From Gambelia wislizenii (taxonomy: Eukaryota > Chordata > Lepidosauria > Squamata > Crotaphytidae): a stretch of 64,000 nt of DNA. Positions 56,128 to 64,000 of this stretch are shown one piece after another; position 1 is the stretch's first letter; every line of letters starts with the position of its first letter. The translations under genes were made by a program, and so were the position numbers. The stretch spans positions 224,792,501 through 224,856,500 of the forward strand of contig JAUMIR010000004.1 in NCBI GenBank assembly GCA_030847615.1. Reading direction: 5' to 3'. Under the pieces are notes generated by a model. The model worked only from the letters and a program-made list of their open reading frames with translations. It was not told where the DNA came from and made no database searches.

Positions 56128-56808
56128 TGTCAGGGATGATGGGAGTTGTAGCTCTTCACCTCTGGCTCAAACCCACCACCTTGTTAAGCAGCAGAGCCAA
56201 CCAGCTTAGATCAGTGGTTAATGCTTTCCTCCAAAGCAGCAGAGTTTCAGAGAATAGGCTGAAGATCCTGACAAACTCTCCAAGCCTTCTCACTCTTCTC
56301 CAGGTGTCTCCAAAACGTCTCCAGGATTCACTCAGGCAACTCAGTAGTTTTATATAAAACCTACTTTATTCTTCTATATAAATATACTATATGGTCAACA
56401 AATCACAATCTCTACACACTACTCCACAATATCTCCAAACTACTCCAACTCTACTCAACCACCACACAAATACATTGGCAAACATTGCAATTTTATAGCC
56501 ATTGTTTATCACCACCCACTAGTTAGTTTCCACCCAGTGGGTGTGTACTTCCATTCTGATTGGTCCACGTAGTTCCACCCATACTTAAGACCAACCCATG
56601 TATTTCAACATTTCACCTTGTACACTTAATGATTCTCAGGTGTTTCCATTCTGCATTCAGTACCTCTGTCCTTGGCTCTCAGGCCTTCTAGATTACATTA
56701 GCAGTTTCACCTGTGAAGCCCCATAATTGCTCTTGCTTAGTCATTGTGACTTTCACATACATATTTTATTTCTTTCACTGTATGTCCCATGTTGCATTTT
56801 CCTTAACA
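56128..56808 (-). repeat. Copia 5' LTR (minus-strand orientation)
   Basis: 681 bp. On the minus strand it begins TGTTAAGGAAAATG and ends CATCCCTGACA. An A/T-rich block around 56345-56395 holds TATA-like strings and, on the minus strand, AATAAA, so promoter and poly(A) signals probably sit close together there. By eye it is identical to the other LTR. Confidence 0.96.
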
Positions 56809-56813
56809 TATTC
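56809..56813. repeat. Target-site duplication of the Copia element, right copy
   Basis: Exact copy of tattc at 51227-51231, directly after the terminal CA of the right LTR. Confidence 0.93.
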
Positions 56814-58309
56814 ACCCTGTTCATTATCTAAGAGGTAGTTCCCTGATTTGTTTAGTTTCCTCTTTCATTCTTATACCCACTCCCCTTCCCCCCTTTTGTA
56901 TTGTATCATTAGACTATGAGCCATTATTTTAAATTAGAACTCACCTCGAATGTACTGGCAGAAAGGGATTATATAAATATAGGAAATAAACACAAAAGCA
57001 TTGTCCGCATCAGATACTAATTGGAGGCCCCACACGAACACTGCAGACTCAAGCTAAGGTTATATCAGTCTTCTCCTATTCGTTTCTCAGATTTGAGGCT
57101 TAATATCACTCTTCTGTTTTTGCTTCTCCCCACCCTTCTTTTGGCCTTACTATTGAGAAGCTATTGTTGTCAAAGTGATGCAGTTGCATGTGCGCATGCA
57201 CACACACACAACAATTTGTCTTCCCTTCATGTTCTTTATCAGTCAGAAAGTCTCCCAGGAGACAGCTCTAGTGGGATTCATACATCGGTTTCAGAAAGCC
57301 AGCTTCTACAGCACTTTTTGCAAACACATACAGAACAAAAGCACTAAGAGTAATTTACATGTTTCTCTTAGTGAACTCAGACGAGAGAGTGGAATTCTGT
57401 TTCAAACTCTGTATGATAACATAAATCAGGATTGAGTTAGCATCCGATATCTTGAATCTCGATATGGTTAGTGCTTTAATTTCCACAGTAAATCAAAAGC
57501 AACCCCAGGAGACACAGTAATGAGAACTAGCATGCATTTGTGACTAATCCTTTGGTGCACTGATAAATGTCTTCAGAAAAATATAATTTCCATCAATCTC
57601 CTTGGGAAAGACACTCAGCTTTTACTACTTTGAAGCAGATTAAAAATTAGGGTGGGGAAACATAAACATAGCCTGTGGGTTCAAGTGAAAGGTATTTGAT
57701 ACTCAAGTTGGTGCAGTGTATTCTGTTTTTGTATCTCATGCCCGTAGTTGACTTTGAGAAAGAAATTGTTCAAACAATAGACTATTGTTCTTTTAAGACA
57801 CATGCTCAATTTCTTCATTGGCATGTTCAAGATCTTTCAATGCTTGCTTCAGTTTGGGGATATTTGTTGATTATAAAATAGGAGTTTGCAGAATAAATTC
57901 AGCATGTCTTCAAAGGGAAGCTTCATGAAAAATGTATGCAAATTCGTTCCATTCATATTTTAGAAATGGCTCGCCTGGTTGGATGCTATTGTCAGAAATG
58001 GCACAGGAAGACAGCATAAAGCTGCTCTATGAGTCTGGGTTGAGCATCACTGTGGATGACTCACCTTGACAGCATCCTTGTGGACATTTGATCACCAAAG
58101 TTGTACCCTCCCATTCTTGGTCAGCACTCTTATCTAATGCAGTTGCAAATGAGAGTGCCTGGTTTCAGAGGGGTTTGTCTACTCCTAGGCAGACACAGTG
58201 GCAATTCGCCCAAGACACTCAGGACTCAATCCAGCATCTCCTCAGCATAGCGTAAATATCTGTGTTCAATCCTACACTACACTCCCAATTTACTGTAATG
58301 CCCTGGTGC
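56814..58309 (+). other. Probable intron after the Copia insertion
   Basis: 56820-57000 has a LINE-tail-like end ('aaagggattatataaatata'). The rest is unique-looking. Confidence 0.4.
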
Positions 58310-58740
58310 TGTCTTGCACGGCCATTCTGTGCTTCATGACAAGAAGGCAGGAGTGGAGAGGTATCCGACTATCTCCTCTTACCCAAATGCACAAAGATTA
58401 CGGAAGTGCTGAGACCTCTGGAGGACCAATGTGGAATTCAGAGCTGATATCATCACTGTGCATCTGGACAGGGGGGTGCTGCCAGACACTTCTCTAATCC
58501 TGCCTGTTTGCCATGAAGCCCGGAATGGCCATGTGAGGCAGCTTTGGGGCTTTAAAATAAGGGCTTTGGGCATTACACAGGGAGGAAAGGAATACCAACC
58601 CCGCCCCCTGCAGCACCCAAAAAAAGGACATGCTCGTAGGACGCTTACCTGTGCAGGCATTCCCTACCTGAATTCCAACCTCTGTGTGCCCTCCCAGTCA
58701 AATAAATCTGCAGGACAGGAGTGTTATTTAACAGTCCCTG
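58310..58740. repeat. Probable third, diverged copy of the 17.8/27.6-kb repeat
   Basis: Shares 'gagacctctggaggacc', 'gaggaaaggaataccaacc' and 'cggaatggccatgtgagg'-type strings with the other two, partly in reverse order. The frames here are not credible genes. Confidence 0.35.
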
Positions 58741-60239
58741 AATGATTAATTATTATAAGTCACAGACTGACCCAAACACAGGTTTGTATAGAACTCAGGT
58801 CAAGGTTCTAAGTTAATAAAAGTAGTGATGCTAATTAGAAAATAAATACTTTAACCTGCAAATATGCCAAAAGGAAAGGCTTGCAAAGTATGTCAGAGAT
58901 AATCCATTTCTTATCTAGAAGCTTGATTTCTTATCTAGAACCTCATCTTTTCCAAAAAGGATTAAAACTTTAATTAACATGAGGCACTGAAAGCCCTTGT
59001 CAGCCTGGGTTCAGAAAGATAACACTAGCAACAATCATTATTTTATAAAAGCAACTAAATGATCAGATTGTATCGCTTCATGGAGATGGTCTGCTTACCT
59101 GGTACAGATGGTTACAGCTTATGGTAGCATGTTCATATGCATTTTCCAGAGCAACTGTTAAGATTCTTTTCTGTCAAATTGTGTTGAAACTTTTCAAAAG
59201 AAGCACTGGCCTGCCTTTAAACTTTTGGATAATGACCCCCTTCCCCTGAAATACCCCCAAACCAATCTGCACCTAATAGAGATGGTATCGAGCCCAAAAG
59301 TCAGTGGGGCCCTTCAAACATTGCATTTGAACCCTCAGTGGGTTCAACAGGAAGGTGCTCACCCCTCAGCTTTGTGAGCACCTCTACAAGGAGAATCAAG
59401 GTGGGCACAAGCTATCATTCTGTGTACATCTTGTGCCCTCTGCTACCTCAAGAGGGGAGAAAAGGCATCTCATAGGAAAGGAAAGACAAGGGAGGGTTCT
59501 GAAAAATACTGGAAAGTGTAGGTTAGGCTCTATTGTGGGGAAAAGATGCTTGCAGTGGGATACTTCTGGGAGTAATATTTCCCATGGAGGAACTTTGAGT
59601 TTGTAGTCCAACCCTGTGTTCTCCAATGGGAAAAGATGCCTCCTGTGTCTCTATTGTCTTTGAAGATATCCACTACATACTACTTCCTCCTCCTCTAAAA
59701 TGAAATGGTTCTTTGGGGGATGAGGATGGGTTAATAGGTGATACTAGGCTTAGGATTCAAGCAGACTGTGCCCACCGTAATTCTGGGCCCTTACATAGTC
59801 TAGGACTCCTCTTTTAGATTTTCACCACAGTTTGTCATCTTGAGTCAGTTTGAGGTGAGGATTTTAGTTCCTGCATCTTAATGTACAGTAGCTTTATTTT
59901 TCATTTTTATTAGTCACTAGGGAATTTGGCCTTTGGGGTTTTGCACTCCTGATTTACTGTACACACTTATATTAATTCTGTAAAAGTGAAATGGTTGCCT
60001 AGACAGTGAAGTGTCTGGAATGGAAGGAAGCAACAAGAGTTGTACCAAATGTCACAACCTGTGGCAATTACCCAATAATGCATATTAATGTTGTCCTTCT
60101 GTGAAATTCCATTTCTTGATTACAGTTTGTTCATGCAAGCAGAAAATAGGCTGTGGTTTGTGCACTGCTGTCCTGGAACATTACCTGTTGCTCAAGCAAG
60201 TCCAAGCCCTGAATAAGAAACGCTTTTGGTGATCGAGTA
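58741..60239 (+). other. Probable intron, no feature recognised
   Basis: Unique-looking sequence up to the L1 fragment. Confidence 0.4.
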
Positions 60240-61079
60240 AAAGTGAATTACAGAGGCTTAGGATCACAGTCTTTTAGACAACTAAAAAATATGTCAATAC
60301 GGATAAAAGAAAATTACTATAAAATAATATGGAGATGGTATTTGACACCAGCAAGATTGCATAATGTAGACAAGAATAACTCTAAATATTGTTGGAGAGG
60401 TTGTCAAGAAATAGGTACATATATGCATATGTGGTAGAATTGTAAATTTGTACAGCAGTTTTGGGAAATGGTTTTTATAGAAATAGAGAATATTCTGAAT
60501 AGAAATATAGAAAGGAAACCGAGTATAGCACTGTTGTCAATTTATAATGGAGAGAATGGGAACCAAGCAGAAAAGGATTTAATAACAAATTTATTAATGG
60601 CAGCAAGATTAATTATAGCAAGACATTGGAAAATGCAAATAAATGTACAAGTGGAGGAGTGGTATGAAGAAGTTTGGAAAATGGCAATAAATGATAAGTT
60701 AACATGTAGAATTAAAGTAAGAAGAGGAAGTTTGAAAGAAAGTGATTTTGATAAAATTTGGAAAGTATTTGTTAAAAAAGTATTACAGTCAAAAGATGGG
60801 AGGTTACCTCCACGAGAAGAAATGAGATTCTGGAAAGATTAGGTAAGGGATAATGGCTCCGGTGAAGGGGAGCACTGAGGTGGGGGGGGGGTAGGGGAAT
60901 TAATATTCTTGAAAAGAATCATAGTAAAGAATCTATGTTAACTTTTGAAATTAGTTAATAGAAAAATTGTGATGTTTATGGCAATATTATGTGTTATACT
61001 AAATAAGTATTGATTGGATATTATAACATATGATTATAAAATTAATAAAAATATTTTTAAAAATAAAAAAATTAAAAAA
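60240..61079 (+). mobile_element. 5'-truncated L1 LINE, ORF2 C-terminus with poly(A)-like tail
   Basis: The translation reads IIWRWYLTPARLHNVDKNNSKYCWRGCQEIGTYMHMW, then a TAG at 60435-60437, then continues in the same frame to RLPPREEMRFWKD and a stop at 60842. WRWYLTP...CWRGC...HMW is the L1 ORF2 C-terminal region. About 230 A/T-rich bases follow and end in an A-rich tail near 61079. Apart from the single in-frame stop the frame is clean, so this is a fairly young but dead 5'-truncated copy. Confidence 0.85.
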
Positions 61080-61118
61080 GGATCATAATCTTTTGCAGGC
61101 AGACAGTGCCCTGTATAC

Positions 61119-61299
61119 CAGTGCTACTCAAAGTAGTTGTGCCTGGACCAGTTCTTGTCTGTGAGCCATTAACTATCCATAGATAATTTCCAGGAAAGAA
61201 AGAAAAAACACGTAGTCAATAGGCATAAATATGGTACTGGTCCCTGGCATATTGGGGTGGGTATGCCAGTCCCCACATCAGATAGCCTGAGAAACACTG
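61119..61299. mobile_element. Short hAT MITE with perfect 8-bp target duplication
   Basis: 181 bp. Ends CAGTGCTACTCAAAG and, reversed, CAGTGTTTCTCAGG. ctgtatac at 61111-61118 is repeated exactly at 61300-61307. No coding capacity. Confidence 0.88.
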
Positions 61300-62359
61300 C
61301 TGTATACCATGCCTGCATCTGAGAGGAAAGGAACTCTTGGCTATGAACTTGGGTTCAAAGACTTTCTGGTGCTGATGATGATACATGTACTTTTCAGAAC
61401 AAAGATATTCAGTCTCAAAACAGAAGAAAAAGCCTGTGAATCCATTGCCTTCAGTGGATTCAGCTTGTCACTATGTTGGGATCAAGCCTTAACTACTTAC
61501 TCACTTTTACATAGCTGATACTTGTATCAGTTATCTATTTTCATATGTGAATTGACAAATGCAGGCTTCTAATGAAAAGAGATGTTTATGCTTTTCTGTG
61601 GCTAAGTTTTTTGTGCATTCTTGAAAATGTGCTGCATAGCATATTTCCGGCTATTAAGAACCAGACTTTGCCTTGTTGGATTGAAAAGGCTTTTTAAGAA
61701 TGTACTAACCCCCATGCCTTTGCTTTAATGGCACATTTGTGAAAAAGGATCCTTAAAATGTGTCCAAGCTTACAGGAAAGGAATGTTTAATGAGGCCATT
61801 TGGATTTTATGCTAATTACACTTCCAGCTGCTATAAAGATTATATGCAACAGCCCCAAACTGCAGTTTGATAATGTCACTCTGCAATCGTGTATTCCTAA
61901 AAGAAAGAAAAAAGAAAATAACCAAATTGAGTTAATCTGCAAGGGAAAGAATGTGTAAGACTGGATTTAAGGCTTGAATAGGTGAAATAAAAATGCATCT
62001 GGGATTCTCCCCCTCCCCTTGAGACTAGCAAGCTGCATCGTGTGTCAGAATGAGGATTTGCCAGCAAATTTAGTAATAATGAAATCCCTGGATCTGCAGG
62101 TACTGTTCCTTTAAAAGATTCTCATGAGTTAGATGGGATCTGTATCAGCAACAACTGTCATCCTGACAAAATGTATAGCTTTCCTTTAAAAAAAAGTCAG
62201 GTCTCAGGCATCTAGCCCTTTTTGGAAGGCAGTCTTAGCAGATCAACTGTGCTTTTGCATTTATTTATTTATTTATTTATTTAAAATACAAAACTGTAAC
62301 ATTTGAAACAAGTTCTAATGGCATAATCTTGTGTATATCTAATAAGAAGTAAATTCCAC

Positions 62360-62472
62360 AGAGTTCAGAGTAAGGAATATTTCAGAGGCAGGAACTGACA
62401 AAACCACCTCTTGAGTATTCCTAGCCTAAGAAAACCCTCTGAAATTCATTGGGAACTTGAAGGTGTGCGCGC

Positions 62473-62478
<6 letters not shown>
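62360..62478 (+). mobile_element. 5S rRNA-derived SINE, tail and middle only, forward
   Basis: Forward copy of the same middle and tail: 'tttcagaggcaggaactg', 'cctaagaaaaccctctgaa', 'attcattgggaacttgaagg', ending in GTGCGCGCGC and then the (GA)n microsatellite. Confidence 0.75.

Positions 62479-62511
<33 letters not shown>
62476..62511. repeat. (GA)n microsatellite next to a GCGCGCGC run
   Basis: About 18 AG units directly after an alternating GC stretch at the end of a 5S-SINE tail. Confidence 0.95.
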
Positions 62512-62514
<3 letters not shown>

Positions 62515-63570
62515 GGAGGTAGCAAATTATATAGCTGGAGGGAGAACATTTAGTTTGAATTAGCCATATGTTAATATGCCTATTTCTTCATTCATAAAGG
62601 GACTATACAAGTTTCACTCCTCTGAAGTAGAGTCTTCAAAGGACGTTAGAAACAATTATTTGTAACCAATCCTATGAAAGTATTTTGCTTGTATTCCCTT
62701 GTACTTTCTGTGAGTGAAATTCTCGTGTAACTCTTGTGGAGCCCCCTCTAACTCTTTGGGTTCTAGTCCATCCTCAAAATGTACATTTTCAGTGAAGGCT
62801 AAATCCTTTTGCGGGGGGGGGGGTGGACTTCTTAGCTGCTGAGGCAAATCTCAGTTTGTGATGAAATATGTTTGTTCAAGAAAAAGGCCCTGCCAAGTTC
62901 CAATCCCTAATGAATACACCATTGTGGTGCATGTGTTTGCTTCTCATTTGTTTGTCTTAGTTCAGAATTTTTGTTTTTAGGGGCATGCTTAAGAATTAAC
63001 AAATATGTATCTATTGTGTGATTTGGCCACCAGTCCTCACTACTAATTGAAACTAAGCCTGCATCCACGTAACTGCATCCACTGACTTATGCTCAGCCCT
63101 TGTGGATGTAAAGTCATTGACAAGGGCATTTGCCAACCCACCTGCTCTCCAACCTGGTGTAATGGTGGCTGAGGATGTTGGATATTATATTCTAACACAC
63201 TGTGGATGGCAGATGCTGTCGTATACTTTACAGGTTTAGTCTCTTGAGGTCTCCAGGTAGAGCTGGGAAAGACCATTGGAGAGCTGCAACAAATTGATGT
63301 AGCCAAACAGTGAGTGAGCCAGGAAATCATGTGGCTTCAGCCTAATTTAAAATGATCTGCAAGTGAACAGTTTTTACCTCTGGCAAGAGTAATCTGTCTT
63401 TTCCCAACAGCCTGTTGGGTTTGGAGGGAAAGGTAGAAGTGGGATAGAAAGAAGGGTGGAGGTGTGGGTGCACTCACTACGGTCTCCGGCCCTGCCTAAC
63501 ATTGGTGTGTGTTCCCTGACAGATTACCTCAATGGGAATATAAACAGATAACAGCTTCCCCACCCCTAAT

Positions 63571-64000
63571 GTTGCTGTTGTTGTTGACTGCCTTCGAGTC
63601 AATTTGGACTCATGGCGACCCTGTGAATGAAACACCTCCAAGGCACCCTATCCTCAACAGCCCTACTCAGGTCCTGCAGACTCAGGTCTGTGGCCTTCTT
63701 GATAGAGTCTATCCATCTGGCATGTGGCCTTCCTCTGTTTCTACTACCCTCCACCTTTCCTAGCATTATTATCTTTTCTAGAGAGTTCTGCCTTCTCATT
63801 ATGTGGCCGAAGTACACCAGGCTCAATTTAGTCGTCTTGGCTTCCAGGGAGAGTTCAGGCTTGATCTGCTCTAGGACCCATTTATTTGTTTTTTTGGCCA
63901 TCCATAGTATCCATAGAACTCTTCTTCAGCACCACATTTCAAATGAGGTGATTTTCTTTCTATCAGCTTTCGTCACTGTCCTGCTCTCACTTTCCATACA
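63571..64000 (-). mobile_element. RTE-BovB LINE, 3' end (continues past the right edge)
   Basis: On the minus strand 63599-63901 encodes the C-terminal end of a BovB reverse transcriptase (VYFGHIMRRQNSLEKIIMLGKVEG, GRPHARWIDSIKKATDLSL, VPWRCFIHRV). It is followed by the short BovB 3' untranslated tail with GGGTCGCCATGAGTC and an ACAACAACA-type end at 63571. Upstream coding sequence lies outside the window. BovB is widespread in squamates and is known for horizontal transfer to ruminants. Confidence 0.9.

Larger units (their letters stand above)
51232..56808 (-). mobile_element. Full-length Ty1/Copia LTR retrotransposon, apparently intact
   Basis: A 5577-bp element bounded by two 681-bp direct repeats (51232-51912 and 56128-56808) that begin TG and end CA. 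The pentamer tattc immediately before (51227-51231) and after (56809-56813) is a perfect 5-bp target duplication. Reading leftward on the minus strand the order is LTR, primer-binding site, one gag-pol frame (protease-integrase-RT-RNase H, the Copia order), polypurine tract, LTR. No env-like frame is present. The two LTRs match everywhere I compared them and the frame has no stops, so insertion is recent. It lies antisense to the PHACTR1-like gene, in the intron after the 47.6-kb exon. The empty site would have read ...gtggttattcaccctgttc.... Confidence 0.97.
61308..63570 (+). other. Probable intron, mostly unique
   Basis: Contains a (TTTA)n run near 62260, the 5S-SINE tail and the GA microsatellite; otherwise nothing is recognised. 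Confidence 0.4.

Noticed and set aside
1..64000. CRISPR array, bacterial operon or prophage
   Set aside because: No regularly spaced repeats, no dense gene packing; all evidence is vertebrate nuclear DNA.

Overview
The window is vertebrate nuclear DNA, almost certainly from a squamate reptile (a lizard-type genome). The interspersed repeats point there: CR1 and L2-like LINE 3' ends, a RTE-BovB LINE 3' end, tRNA-derived SINEs of the Sauria type, SINEs derived from 5S rRNA, an L1 tail, several families of short inverted-repeat DNA transposons and one full-length Ty1/Copia element. Nothing bacterial, plasmid or CRISPR-like is present.

Host gene content is very low. One exon is secure: 47556-47720 (+), which encodes the N-terminal basic segment of a phosphatase-and-actin regulator, most like PHACTR1, with a polypyrimidine tract, AG acceptor and GT donor. 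A second coding segment at 13469-13751 (+) opens with ATG and ends at a consensus GTGAGT donor in the phase that the 47556 acceptor needs. I propose it as an alternative first (or internal) coding exon of the same gene. On that reading, roughly 13.4-64 kb is intronic on the + strand apart from the 47.6 kb exon.

The most striking object is a structurally intact Copia LTR retrotransposon at 51232-56808, antisense to the host gene. It has two 681-bp LTRs that look identical, a perfect 5-bp target duplication, a primer-binding site matching the anticodon region of initiator tRNA-Met, a polypurine tract, and one uninterrupted 1321-codon gag-pol frame with all catalytic residues visible. It looks like a very recent insertion, and such copies are uncommon in amniotes.

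The rest is a layered repeat landscape. From left to right: an hAT-like MITE (0.7 kb); a Tigger-like MITE carrying a nested SINE (1.9-2.4 kb); CR1 tails (2.5, 4.2, 6.9 kb); Sauria and 5S SINEs (5.0, 8.1, 15.1, 18.3, 19.0, 23.5, 50.2, 62.4 kb); a GC-rich Tigger-like element with an internal minisatellite (20.2-20.65 kb); two 1.13-kb Harbinger-like elements in opposite orientation (24.3 and 34.8 kb), each flanked by CAG; an L2-like reverse-transcriptase fossil (33.5 kb); two C-terminal fragments of a non-LTR reverse transcriptase with a zinc finger (42.8 and 45.7 kb), the first with an in-frame 102-bp tandem duplication; the Copia element; an L1 tail (60.2 kb); a small hAT MITE with a perfect 8-bp duplication (61.1 kb); and a BovB LINE 3' end running off the right edge. 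The BovB LINE, the Sauria SINE and the 5S SINE share the same style of 3' tail, which fits the SINEs borrowing BovB machinery.
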